Assembly: GCA_019118925.1 (NCBI GenBank)
Contig: DWYC01000036.1
Location: 1 to 61,054 of the forward strand
DNA length: 61,054 nt
Source of the DNA: Candidatus Flavonifractor intestinipullorum
GTDB taxonomy: Bacteria > Bacillota > Clostridia > Oscillospirales > Oscillospiraceae
Direction of reading: 5' to 3'
Made by a program: the position numbers and the translations under genes. The notes beneath the pieces are model-generated. The model saw only the letters and a list, made by a program, of their open reading frames with translations. It did not search any database and was not told the origin of the DNA. This document shows positions 25,793 to 33,675 of this stretch, in pieces (position 1 is the stretch's first letter; every line of letters begins with the position of its first letter).

Positions 25793-26833
25793 TCAGGGCT
25801 GGAGGAGGACCTTAATCCGCATCTCTTTCTTGGCGCGGATCATGTCGATGACGGCGGGCAGCTCCTCCAGGGGACGGACGTGGGTGATGATGGGCTTGAC
25901 CTTCAGCTTGCCGGAGGCCATGTACTCCAGAACGGGAGTAAAGCTGTTGGGGCTGGCCAGGGTGCCGATGAGCTCGGCGTCCTTGACGATGACGGTGTTC
26001 ATGGCCACGGGCACGCTGTCGCCGTTATACCAGCTCACCGCCACGATGCGCCCGGTGGGACGCAGGGCCTGGACGGCCTGGACCAGCGCGGAGTTGTTGC
26101 CCGAGGTCTCGATGACGATGTCGGGGCCCTCGCCGCCGGTGAGCTCTTTGGCCCGGGCGGGCACGTCCTCTTTGTGGTAGTTGATGGTCTCGGCGATGCC
26201 GCAGCTCTTGGCGATGGCCAGCTTCTCATCCCAGCTGCCGGCCATGATGACCATGCTGGCGCCCTGGAGGTTGGCCAGCTGGGCGGCCATCTGGCCGATG
26301 GGGCCGTCGCCGATGACCAGGACCTTGGCTCCGGCGGGGATGCGGGCCCGGCGCACGGCATACTCGGCGGTGGCGGCGGGCTCGGCCAGAGCGGCCTCCT
26401 CCAGGCTCACCCCCGCGGGGATGTGGTACAGGTGCCGCTGGGGAATGGCCACATACTCGGCAAACACGCCCTGACGGTTCCGATAGGAACCCACCACCTC
26501 GCGGTTGGGGCAGAGATTGTAGTGACCCTGGCGGCAGAAGTCGCACTTGCCGCAGCCCAGGCTCACGTCGGAGGTCACCGGGTCGCCCACCTGGAAGCCC
26601 TGAACCTCGCTGCCCACCTGGACGACGGTGCCGGACCACTCGTGGCCGGGGACCAGGGGGTATTTGGTGTTGCCGTTCTTAATGTGGACCATCTCGCCGG
26701 TGAGCAGCTCAATATCGGTGGCGCAGAACCCGGCGTAGGCGATCTTGGCGATGACCTCGTCGGGACCGCACACAGGCATCGGGATGTCCGAGAGCTCAAT
26801 GGTCTCAGGCTTCATAAAACGGATGGCTTTCAT
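25793..26833 (-). CDS. Zinc-dependent dehydrogenase (MDR family)
   Basis: A 346-residue medium-chain dehydrogenase. Catalytic Zn residues C37 (AGFCATD) and H64-E65 (VPGHEWSG); structural cysteines in CGKCDFCRQGHYNLC; nucleotide-binding GDGPIGQMAAQL near 175. It resembles sorbitol dehydrogenase and inositol-type polyol dehydrogenases. ATG 26833 has GAGGAGG 7 nt upstream and overlaps the stop of the UlaG-like gene (ATGA), so the two are coupled. Followed by the creatininase-like gene, it would oxidise the ring or chain hydroxyl that prepares the substrate for hydrolysis. The polyol substrate is inferred. Confidence 0.88.
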   Translation of the reverse strand: MKAIRFMKPETIELSDIPMPVCGPDEVIAKIAYAGFCATDIELLTGEMVHIKNGNTKYPLVPGHEWSGTVVQVGSEVQGFQVGDPVTSDVSLGCGKCDFCRQGHYNLCPNREVVGSYRNRQGVFAEYVAIPQRHLYHIPAGVSLEEAALAEPAATAEYAVRRARIPAGAKVLVIGDGPIGQMAAQLANLQGASMVIMAGSWDEKLAIAKSCGIAETINYHKEDVPARAKELTGGEGPDIVIETSGNNSALVQAVQALRPTGRIVAVSWYNGDSVPVAMNTVIVKDAELIGTLASPNSFTPVLEYMASGKLKVKPIITHVRPLEELPAVIDMIRAKKEMRIKVLLQP

Positions 26834-27642
26834 CCTACACTCCTCCTCATCGTGGATGCGAATTCCGCACATGCGGGTTTCAGCACAAGCATCTCGCCCT
26901 GACGCATACAGCACGGGCGGCAGACAGGGTGCTGGGCCAGCAGGTCTTTAAACTGCTGGGGATTCCCGCCGTGCTCGGTAAAAGTCCAGAAATGGCAGGG
27001 AACCGCCTGCTGTACCCCGAGAAGATCGGCCGCCTGGGCGCCCTCCTCCGCGTTCATATTGCCGAACGCGCCGTTGATGGAGAGGAAGGCGATATCGGGA
27101 TGATAGGTACGGGCGATCTTCTCGCACCAGTCGGTGTGCAGGGCCGTATCACCGGAAAAATAGAGGCACCATCCTCCGGCCTCCAGAATCACGCCGATGG
27201 CGTCGGGGGCCATATCGCCGTGATCCGCCTTGACGGCGGTGATGCGGAACTCGGGGTCAATCTCATAGGGCACCTCCAGCTCCATCGTGACGCACCGCTC
27301 CGGGGCGATGCCCATCTCATGCATCTGATGCGTACAGCTGGAGGGACCGAAAAAGCGGGCGTTTGAACGCTCCGCCACGATCGGAATGGCGTCGTAGTCG
27401 AAGTGATCGAAATGCAGGTGAGTGGTCAAATAGTAATCCGGCTTAAAATCCTCCGGACGGATCAGCATGGGAGACACACGCTTGAAGCCCCGGATCCGGT
27501 AGCCGCAGTCGGTCAGATAGGGGTCGATTACAAACGTCCGGTCCCGGTGGTCTTTGATTAAAAATCCGGCCTGTCCCAGCCAAAAGATTCCCAGCTCGCC
27601 AGGGGAAATCACCGCCTCTTCGATTTCGGCGGTCAAACACAT
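26830..27642 (-). CDS. Metallo-beta-lactamase-fold hydrolase (UlaG-like)
   Basis: A 270-residue cytoplasmic hydrolase of the MBL superfamily. The first metal motif is HLHFDH (75-80); further ligands are likely in KADHGD, FSGDTA and CHFWTF. It resembles UlaG, the lactonase of L-ascorbate-6-phosphate catabolism, which opens sugar-acid lactones. AAAGGAGG precedes the ATG. It is embedded in the operon between the IolB-like and zinc dehydrogenase genes with an ATGA overlap downstream. Hydrolysis of a lactone intermediate would fit the other enzymes; phosphodiesterase activity is an alternative for the fold. Confidence 0.82.
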   Translation of the reverse strand: MCLTAEIEEAVISPGELGIFWLGQAGFLIKDHRDRTFVIDPYLTDCGYRIRGFKRVSPMLIRPEDFKPDYYLTTHLHFDHFDYDAIPIVAERSNARFFGPSSCTHQMHEMGIAPERCVTMELEVPYEIDPEFRITAVKADHGDMAPDAIGVILEAGGWCLYFSGDTALHTDWCEKIARTYHPDIAFLSINGAFGNMNAEEGAQAADLLGVQQAVPCHFWTFTEHGGNPQQFKDLLAQHPVCRPCCMRQGEMLVLKPACAEFASTMRRSVG

Positions 27643-27688
27643 GGCGCTCCCTCCTTTCCTAAAATGGATGTCAGAACCGGCGGCGGGC

Positions 27689-28552
27689 TTAGTACAGGCA
27701 GCCCTCCAGCCAGGAGTAGCGCTCGTCAAACTGCACGCGGTAGGTCTTTTCCTTGTCCTCCTCGCCGGCCAGGCCCCAGAGCAGATACACGGTGGAGCCG
27801 GGCAGGGCCACGGTGGTGTGGAAGCCCACGGGCAGCGCCACGGCGGTGTCGCTGGACTCGATGACGTTGACCTCGTCCCAGAGCTTCTTGCCCTCGGCGC
27901 TGAGATCATAGCCGTGCTGCATCAGGCCGCCCAGACCGTCGGGAGCGCCGGAGGTGACCTGGAAGGAGAAGATCTCGTCCAGCACGCACTCCTTCTCGGT
28001 CCAGTAGTCGTGCCGGTGGGCGGGGAAGCCGATCCAGCCGCCGGGGACGGAGACGGACTCGCCCACGATCAGGTGCTTGGTGATCTCGCCGTTGTGCTTG
28101 CCGGGCTGGCCGAAAATGAAGCGGTACTTGCGCTTATAGATGTACTCGCCGGGCTCGCCCTCTTCCACGTTTTCCGGGGGGCAGAAGTAGGGGGCGTTGC
28201 CCTCCTCGCAGTAAGCGGTGAACACCCGGGCCTCCATGCCGTTCTTGCTGGTGATCTTCACCTTGGCCTTGGGGGGCACGTACAGGGCGGTGGGCAGATC
28301 GTCATAGACGCTGCCGCGGGTGCCGGACACGCCGCCCAGAACGGTCTTGCCCTGGTACTCCACCCAGGCGGTGAAGTCGCCGCTCTGGAGGACAATGGCC
28401 TGCTCCTGGCCCACCACGTCGTACTCCAGGCTCTCGCCGGCGTCCAGCAGGATGCGGGCAAAACCCATGTGGGTCATCTCGGAGTTGCCCTTGGAGATGA
28501 CGGACTCATAGCCCTTCAGGTTCTGAAATTTATAAACCTTCGTGAAAGACAT
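27689..28552 (-). CDS. IolB/KduI-like cupin isomerase
   Basis: A 287-residue bicupin similar to 5-deoxy-glucuronate isomerase (IolB, about 270 residues). Such enzymes convert an aldouronate to a ketouronate. The C-terminal cupin shows the likely metal site: GWIGFPAHRHDYWTEKE with a trailing E and H (GFHTTVALPG). ATG 28552 has AAAGGAAG 9 nt upstream. No iolC, iolD or iolE genes are near, so this is not the Bacillus myo-inositol operon; the enzyme has probably been recruited for another uronate-like intermediate. Confidence 0.82.
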   Translation of the reverse strand: MSFTKVYKFQNLKGYESVISKGNSEMTHMGFARILLDAGESLEYDVVGQEQAIVLQSGDFTAWVEYQGKTVLGGVSGTRGSVYDDLPTALYVPPKAKVKITSKNGMEARVFTAYCEEGNAPYFCPPENVEEGEPGEYIYKRKYRFIFGQPGKHNGEITKHLIVGESVSVPGGWIGFPAHRHDYWTEKECVLDEIFSFQVTSGAPDGLGGLMQHGYDLSAEGKKLWDEVNVIESSDTAVALPVGFHTTVALPGSTVYLLWGLAGEEDKEKTYRVQFDERYSWLEGCLY

Positions 28553-28588
28553 TGTGTTTCTTCCTTTCGTAATCAGCAATCGGTCTGC

Positions 28589-29542
28589 TTAGTGCAGTAC
28601 GTCGGGATTGACGGGGAACTGAGGACGCTTGCCCATCAGGTAGTCGGCCAGACCCTGGGCGCTGTCCATGGCCATGGCCCGCAGGGCGTTGTCGCTCAGG
28701 GCGGCGTTGTGGGGCGAGAGCACCACGTTGTCCATGGAGAAGAGGGGGTTATCGTCGGCGGGAGGCTCCTGCTCGAACACGTCCAGCGCGGCGCCGCCGA
28801 TTTCGCCGCTCTTCAGCGCGGCAATCAGGGCGGCCTCATCCACCACGGGGCCGCGGGAGGCGTTGATCAGCCAGGCGTCCTTGCGCATCTTGGCAAAGGC
28901 GTCCTTGCCGATGAGACCGCGGGTCTCGGGCGTGAGGGGGGTGTGGACGCTGATGAAACGGCTCTCCCGCAGGACGGTGTCCATATCGGTGAGCGTCACG
29001 CCCAGCTCGGCGGCCCGCTCCTGGCTGACATAGGGGTCATAGGCCAGGATCTTCACGTCAAAGCCGCTGAGCTTCTTGGCCACCAGGGCGGCGATGCGGC
29101 CCAGGCCCATCAGGCCCACGGTCTTGCCGGCCAGCTCGCAGGTGACAAACTGGGTGCGCTTCTTGAAGCCGCCCTCCCGGGTCATGCGGTCCATGGGGAC
29201 GATGAGCTTGGCGGCCGCCAGCAGCAGGGCTACCGTGTGCTCGGCCACGGCGTTGATGTTGGAGAAGGGGGCGTTCACCACCAGGATGCCACGGCGGGTG
29301 GCGGCGGCCACGTCGATGTTGTCCACGCCGATGCCGTGCTTGGCCACGGCCTTCAGGGTGGGGATACCCTCCATCACGGCCTCGGTGATGCGGGCGGAGC
29401 GGATGAGGATGGCGCTGCACCCCTGGGCCTGGGCGATGATGTCGGCCTCGGCCGTGGAGGTGCCCTGAACGACCTCAAAGTTCTGCTGGAGCATGTCCAC
29501 CGCGTCGGGATGGATGTGCTCGGTGAGGAAGATGCGCTCCAT
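28589..29542 (-). CDS. D-isomer-specific 2-hydroxyacid dehydrogenase (SerA-like)
   Basis: A 317-residue NAD-dependent dehydrogenase of the D-2-hydroxyacid family, without the C-terminal ACT domain of true SerA. Rossmann motif GLGRIA (146-151); catalytic R230 (NASRGP), E259 (DVFEQEP) and H278 (SPHNAA) are all present. It lies four bases after the aldolase gene and 36 bp before the IolB-like gene, so it is clearly a pathway enzyme. It would oxidise or reduce a sugar-derived 2-hydroxyacid or 2-oxoacid, such as tartronate, glycerate or the aldolase product; a role in serine synthesis is unlikely here. Confidence 0.88.
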   Translation of the reverse strand: MERIFLTEHIHPDAVDMLQQNFEVVQGTSTAEADIIAQAQGCSAILIRSARITEAVMEGIPTLKAVAKHGIGVDNIDVAAATRRGILVVNAPFSNINAVAEHTVALLLAAAKLIVPMDRMTREGGFKKRTQFVTCELAGKTVGLMGLGRIAALVAKKLSGFDVKILAYDPYVSQERAAELGVTLTDMDTVLRESRFISVHTPLTPETRGLIGKDAFAKMRKDAWLINASRGPVVDEAALIAALKSGEIGGAALDVFEQEPPADDNPLFSMDNVVLSPHNAALSDNALRAMAMDSAQGLADYLMGKRPQFPVNPDVLH

Positions 29543-29545
29543 GCC

Positions 29546-30322
29546 TTAACCCTCCTTCGCGGCGCGGATGTCGGCCAGGGTCTTTTTGCCCCAGTTGAGG
29601 ATCATGGCCTGATCGCTGGCCAGCAGGATGTACTGCGCGCCCCGGGCGATGAGCTTGCGGGCGGCCTCGGCATTGCCGGCCGTGGTGCCGATGGCCTTGT
29701 CGCTCTTGGCGACCTTCTCAAAGACGGTGTTCACGGTGCTCTGCACGATCTCGGAGCCGGTGTCGCCGGGTACCCCCAGAGACTGGGAGAGATCCATGGG
29801 GCCGATGAAGATGACGTCCACGCCCTCGACCTTCAGAATCTCGTCCAGGTTCTTGACACACTCGCCGCTCTCGCAGTGGGCCACCACCATGGTGTTCTCA
29901 TTGGCCTTGGCGATGTACTCGCTGACCTTGTCGGTGCCGTAGTCGCAGGCCCGCACACTGGGGGAGAGGCCGCGCACGCCGCGGGGGTAGTACTTGACGC
30001 TCTGAACCAGCTCCTCGGCCTGCTGGGCGGTGTCCACATCGGGAACCTGCACGCCCATATAGCCCAGATCCAGGTTCTGGAGGATCTCCACCTGCTGGTT
30101 CTCCCGCACGCGGACCAGGGGGGTGATGCCGAAGCACTCGGCGGCCCGAAGGATGTTGGTCAGCTCCATGCGGTCCATGGCCACGTGCTCGGTGTCCAGC
30201 ACGAAGAAGTCAAAGCCGGCCAGGGCCAACACTTCGACAACCAGGGGATCCTTGATCTTCACAAAGGTCCCGATCACGCTCTCGCCGCGCTTGATGCGCG
30301 CTTTCAGCTGATTTTCTCTCAT
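29546..30322 (-). CDS. HpcH/HpaI family aldolase
   Basis: A 258-residue class II (metal-dependent) aldolase that cleaves 4-hydroxy-2-oxoacids to pyruvate and an aldehyde; HpaI itself yields succinate semialdehyde. Key residues are visible: catalytic His46 in DTEHVAMD, R71 in PLVRV, and metal ligands E151 and D177 (FIGPMDLS). It is the first gene of an eleven-gene operon, about 50 bp downstream of a sigma-54 promoter, with AAGGA before the ATG. If its aldehyde product is succinate semialdehyde, the downstream dehydrogenase, CoA-transferase and AbfD form a direct route to crotonyl-CoA. Other 2-keto-3-deoxy sugar acids are possible substrates. Confidence 0.9.
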   Translation of the reverse strand: MRENQLKARIKRGESVIGTFVKIKDPLVVEVLALAGFDFFVLDTEHVAMDRMELTNILRAAECFGITPLVRVRENQQVEILQNLDLGYMGVQVPDVDTAQQAEELVQSVKYYPRGVRGLSPSVRACDYGTDKVSEYIAKANENTMVVAHCESGECVKNLDEILKVEGVDVIFIGPMDLSQSLGVPGDTGSEIVQSTVNTVFEKVAKSDKAIGTTAGNAEAARKLIARGAQYILLASDQAMILNWGKKTLADIRAAKEG

Positions 30323-30380
30323 ACTCGTTTCCTTCTTTCTGTGGTGGCGTGGATATCGTTCCGATTCTGTTCTTTAATTG

Positions 30381-30398
30381 TTGCATACTTCATGCCAA
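30381..30398 (-). promoter_or_regulatory. Sigma-54 promoter of the eleven-gene catabolic operon
   Basis: Minus-strand TTGGCATGAAGTATGCAA: GG at -24 and GC at -12 with correct spacing, and good agreement with TGGCAYR-N4-TTGCA. It lies about 60 bp upstream of the aldolase start codon and is next to a gene for a sigma-54 activator. Confidence 0.9.
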
Positions 30399-30405
30399 CT
30401 TTATC

Positions 30406-30420
30406 ATTCGAAGGGCGAAT
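30406..30420. promoter_or_regulatory. Inverted repeat beside the sigma-54 promoter
   Basis: Perfect repeat ATTCG-AAGGG-CGAAT, immediately upstream of the -24 element. It could bind a repressor or an accessory regulator. Otherwise 30421-30555 is AT-rich with no gene seen. Confidence 0.35.
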
Positions 30421-30550
30421 TTTTAAAAAATATTTTATGTGACGAAAAATGGGCGATATAGAAGAAACACAAAACTTTTTTGTGGGGATTTTGACTAACG
30501 CGCGGGAAGGTTCGGACAAAAAGGGAAGGGCCTCTCCAAAAATAAAATAA

Positions 30551-30584
30551 AAAAAGCATCACTGTTGCGCTTTCGCAACAGTGA
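30551..30584 (-). terminator. Terminator of the second sigma-54 activator gene
   Basis: An 11-bp stem TCACTGTTGCG/CGCAACAGTGA with a CTTT loop (30559-30584), followed on the minus strand by ATGCTTTTTTTATTTT. The TGTTGCG/CGCAACA dyad lies about 165 bp upstream of the sigma-54 promoter, so it might also serve as the activator's enhancer. Confidence 0.85.
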
Positions 30585-30607
30585 CGCGTGTGCGGAACGA
30601 AGTTCCA

Positions 30608-31987
30608 TCAGCCCCCGGTTTTCTGTCCGCCCTGAAGCTTACGAACAATGGTGGAGGGATTGACGCCCAAGGCGGCCGCCGCCTTGCGGGCCGAGCCGTA
30701 TTTTTCCATCGCCTTGTGGATCAGTTCCTGCTCCACCTGGTCTACGGCGTCTTTCAGCGGGATAGTCTCCTGAAACGAGATCAAAGTCTCCCCCGAGCGG
30801 TTGCCGAAAAACTTGCTGGGCAGCTCCTCCCGCACGATGGTGTCCCCCTGGGACATAATGACCAGATTTTCGATCATATTCTCCAGTTCCCGCACGTTTC
30901 CGGGCCAGTCGTACTGTTCCAAAAGATACATGACATCCGGATGGATCTGCTTATCCACCTTATATTTCTGGTTGCAGACCATCAGAAAATGTTTGGCCAG
31001 GGGGATGATGTCCTCCCGGCGCTCCCGCAGAGGGGGCAGGAGGATGCTGACCACGTTCAGGCGGTAATAGAGGTCCTCCCGGAAGGTGCGTGCCTGGACC
31101 ATCTCCTCCAGGTCCCGGTTGGTGGCGGTGATCACCCGCACATCCAGCGGAATGGGGGTGGTGCCTCCCACGCGGATAATCTCCCGCTGCTGCAGGACCC
31201 GCAGAAGCTTGACCTGGAGGTGGTAGGGCATGTCCCCGATCTCATCCAGAAAGATGGTGCCGCCGTTGGCGGCCTCGAACAGGCCGGGCTTCCCCTTGCT
31301 GTCGGCCCCGGTGAACGCGCCCTTTTCATAGCCGAAGAGCTCCGACTCCAGCAGGCTCTCGGGAATGGCGCCGCAGTTGACCTTGATAAAGGGGCCGTCC
31401 TGCCGCTGGCTGTTGCGGACAATGATGTCGGCAATGAGCTCCTTGCCGGTGCCCGATTCGCCCAGGATAAGCACGGTGGCCCCGTCAAATTTGGCCACCC
31501 GCTCGGCGACCTCCACCGCCCGGGAGAAACCGGGGCTGACCGTGACGACTTTATTAACGCCGTAGCGGGTGCGGATCTCCTGGAGCTGCTTTTTCTGGCT
31601 CTGAATGATGGCGTCCTTGTCCTTCAGACTGTCCCGGAGGTTATTCAGGGCGGTGATATCCCGCACGTTGTTGAAAATATACTCGATCTCCCCGTTCTCC
31701 CCAAAGATGGGGGTGGCGGTGGCCAGAACGGTCAGATCGGTGCGCTCGTTGTGGCTGATGCGGGTGGCCTGCTTCCGGGTCTTGATGACTTCCATAATCA
31801 CCGAGTCGGAAAAAATGTGTTCGTCCAGAAGCTGCTGGGTGCTCTTCCCGATGAGGGCCTCTTTCCGCAAGCCAAGCAGCGCGGCGTTGGCTGAATTGGC
31901 GTAAAGAATGATACCGGAACCGTCGGTGATCCAGATCCCGTCATAGGAATACTCCAGCATTTTCATGATACTCTCCGATGACACCAT
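30608..31987 (-). CDS. Sigma-54-dependent transcriptional activator (PAS-AAA+-Fis)
   Basis: A 459-residue enhancer-binding protein. A canonical PAS sensor spans about 1-115 (MLEYSYDGIWITDGSGIILY; VRDITALNNL), then a helical linker. The AAA+ domain has Walker A GESGTGKE (176-183), the sigma-54 loop GAFTGA (223-228) and TIFLDEIGDMP. A Fis-type helix-turn-helix ends it (SARKAAAALGVNPSTIVRKLQ). There is no receiver domain. GAGGAGG precedes the ATG. It lies upstream of and in the same direction as the catabolic operon, separated by a terminator and the sigma-54 promoter, and is the obvious activator of it. The protein most resembles PrdR/RocR-like regulators of anaerobic catabolism. Confidence 0.94.
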   Translation of the reverse strand: MVSSESIMKMLEYSYDGIWITDGSGIILYANSANAALLGLRKEALIGKSTQQLLDEHIFSDSVIMEVIKTRKQATRISHNERTDLTVLATATPIFGENGEIEYIFNNVRDITALNNLRDSLKDKDAIIQSQKKQLQEIRTRYGVNKVVTVSPGFSRAVEVAERVAKFDGATVLILGESGTGKELIADIIVRNSQRQDGPFIKVNCGAIPESLLESELFGYEKGAFTGADSKGKPGLFEAANGGTIFLDEIGDMPYHLQVKLLRVLQQREIIRVGGTTPIPLDVRVITATNRDLEEMVQARTFREDLYYRLNVVSILLPPLRERREDIIPLAKHFLMVCNQKYKVDKQIHPDVMYLLEQYDWPGNVRELENMIENLVIMSQGDTIVREELPSKFFGNRSGETLISFQETIPLKDAVDQVEQELIHKAMEKYGSARKAAAALGVNPSTIVRKLQGGQKTGG

Positions 31988-32029
31988 GCTGCGATCCTCC
32001 TCTTCTGCAAGGCGGAGCCTTACAGAAGT

Positions 32030-32057
32030 ATTATACTAGATTGGCGCGGAAAAACAA
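32030..32057 (-). promoter_or_regulatory. Sigma-A promoter of the second activator gene
   Basis: Minus strand: TTGTTT (32057-32052), 16-bp spacer, a perfect TATAAT (32035-32030), 43 bp before the start codon. Confidence 0.72.
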
Positions 32058-32067
32058 GCGCACGGCC

Positions 32068-32937
32068 TCAGCGCACGCTCCCCCAGAAGATGAGGGCCAG
32101 CATTCCCGGCCCGGTGTGGGCGCCGATGACCGGGCCGATGGGGGAGAGGAGAACCTGGGCCCGGGGGAATTCCCGGAGGACGGCCTGCCGGAGTTCCCCG
32201 GCCCGGTCGGGGACGTCCCCGTGGCCGATGACCACCAGGGGGCTCTCGCCGGGCTCCCACCCGCGGCGCATCTGCTCCAGCTGGGCCTCCATGGCCCGCC
32301 GGCGGCCCCGGGGCTTCTCCGTCAGCTCCAGGGCGCCCTGGGCGGTGACGTGGAGCAGAGGCTTCACCTGGAGCGCGGCGCCGAAGACGGCCTGCACCGC
32401 AGACACCCGGCCGCCCCGCCGCAGATAGGTGAAGGAGTCCACCGTGAACCAGTGGCATACCGCGCCCCGGCGCGCCTCCACCCAGGCGGCCAGCGCGTCC
32501 AGCGAGAGGCCCTGGGCCTGCTTCCGGGCGGCCTCCCGCACCAGAAAGCCCTCCCCCACCGAGGCGCACCGGGTGTCCACGCACCGGATGCTCCGCGCCG
32601 GATAGCGGTGGGCCAGCTCCTGCGCGACCCGGCAGGCGGTCTGGAAGGTGGCGGACAGGGCCGAGGAAAAGCCCAGATAGAGCACATCTACCCCCCGGCT
32701 CAGGCACCATTCAAAGGTCTGCTGAAAGCGCAGAGGGCCGATTGGGGCGGTGGAGGCCGGCGCTCCGGCGCACAGGGCGGTGTAAAACTCGGCGGTGGAG
32801 ATGGTCCCGCCGGGGCCGTACGTATAGGGGCGGCCCTCCAGCGTCAAATCCATGGGGAGCACGGTGACCTGAGGGAGACCGGCCGGCAGCTCCGGACCCA
32901 GGTCGGCGGTGGCGTCGGTGATAATCTGATAAGGCAT
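32068..32937 (-). CDS. DegV family fatty-acid-binding protein
   Basis: A 289-residue DegV protein. In Gram-positive bacteria these bind fatty acids (FakB subunits) and present them to the kinase FakA for incorporation into phospholipid. The N-terminal DATADLGPELP segment, the TAPIGPLRF motif (ligand-pocket Thr/Ser region), and C-terminal GPVIGAHTGPG are family signatures. AGGGAGG-type site before the ATG. It lies 33 bp after the cyclophilin gene on the same strand and may be cotranscribed with it. No fakA gene is in view. Confidence 0.9.
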   Translation of the reverse strand: MPYQIITDATADLGPELPAGLPQVTVLPMDLTLEGRPYTYGPGGTISTAEFYTALCAGAPASTAPIGPLRFQQTFEWCLSRGVDVLYLGFSSALSATFQTACRVAQELAHRYPARSIRCVDTRCASVGEGFLVREAARKQAQGLSLDALAAWVEARRGAVCHWFTVDSFTYLRRGGRVSAVQAVFGAALQVKPLLHVTAQGALELTEKPRGRRRAMEAQLEQMRRGWEPGESPLVVIGHGDVPDRAGELRQAVLREFPRAQVLLSPIGPVIGAHTGPGMLALIFWGSVR

Positions 32938-32970
32938 GGCAGTCCCTCCGTTCCGATGGTTGGGCGGGCC

Positions 32971-33543
32971 TCAGGCCCAGTTGGGGGGAAGTACGGCCCC
33001 CTCCAGCCGCTCCGGCGGGGGATAGTCCACGCCGAAGGTCTCCACCTCCACCCGGGTAAAGACGATGGGTTCCACCGGGGCGGCCACCCGGACGCCGGGG
33101 CCCAGGTGGGTGGGCACGTCCCGCACGGGGAGGTGGTTCCAGCGCAGGATTTCCTCCAGACCCTCGACCACCCGGCCGAAAGCGGGATAATTGTACTCCA
33201 GGCGGGGGTCCTCCGCCAGGGGGAAGAAGCACTCCCCGCCGGCGATGCCGTTCTCATAGCCGCCCATGCCGATGGTCCCCGGGGTCAGACGCAGGGGATT
33301 GGGGAACCCCTTGGCCCGGGCCTCGCAGGGGATGAGGTACTTGGCCTCCGGGCGGCCGAAGGCGGTATAGCTCAGGTCGGCCACGTAGCCGGGGACCAGG
33401 CGCTCCAGAGCGTGGTGGTCGTAGCAGCCCAGCCGGGCCAGGTGGAGAAAGCTGCGCACGGTGTTGGGCGCCGCCTCGGGGCAGAGCTCGCAGACGATGC
33501 GGGGACCGTGCTGCAGGAAAAAGGTGACAATGGGGGAAGGCAT
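32971..33543 (-). CDS. Cyclophilin-type peptidyl-prolyl isomerase
   Basis: A 190-residue cyclophilin-like protein without a signal peptide, so cytoplasmic. Family features: CPEAAPNTVRSFLHLARLG near the N-terminus, a central GTIGMGGYENGIAGGECFFPL, and YPAFGRVVEGLEEIL. The canonical FxxxHRVIxxFMxQGGD segment is diverged (HALERLVPGYVADLSY), so the usual catalytic Arg region is partly altered and activity may be weak or specialised. GGGAG precedes the ATG. Confidence 0.8.
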   Translation of the reverse strand: MPSPIVTFFLQHGPRIVCELCPEAAPNTVRSFLHLARLGCYDHHALERLVPGYVADLSYTAFGRPEAKYLIPCEARAKGFPNPLRLTPGTIGMGGYENGIAGGECFFPLAEDPRLEYNYPAFGRVVEGLEEILRWNHLPVRDVPTHLGPGVRVAAPVEPIVFTRVEVETFGVDYPPPERLEGAVLPPNWA

Positions 33544-33631
33544 AGTTCCACTCCCTTTTGAAAAAGATCGTTTCCTCCAGCATACCCGCCTTTTCCGCCG
33601 TTGTCAAGGGCGGGGAAGGGGAGAAGAAAAT

Positions 33632-33659
33632 GCGGGCCGCCCCGGTGGGGACGGCCCGC
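33632..33659 (-). terminator. Terminator of the SLH-phosphatase gene
   Basis: Stem GCGGGCCG/CGGCCCGC with inner CCCC/GGGG (33632-33659), followed on the minus strand by ATTTTCTTCTCC. Confidence 0.8.
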
Positions 33660-33675
33660 GAACGGCGCACAGGGG

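Noticed and set aside
27689-28552. Classical Bacillus-type myo-inositol (iol) operon
   Set aside because: Only an IolB-like protein is present; iolC, iolD, iolE and iolJ homologues are absent, and the rest of the operon is different.
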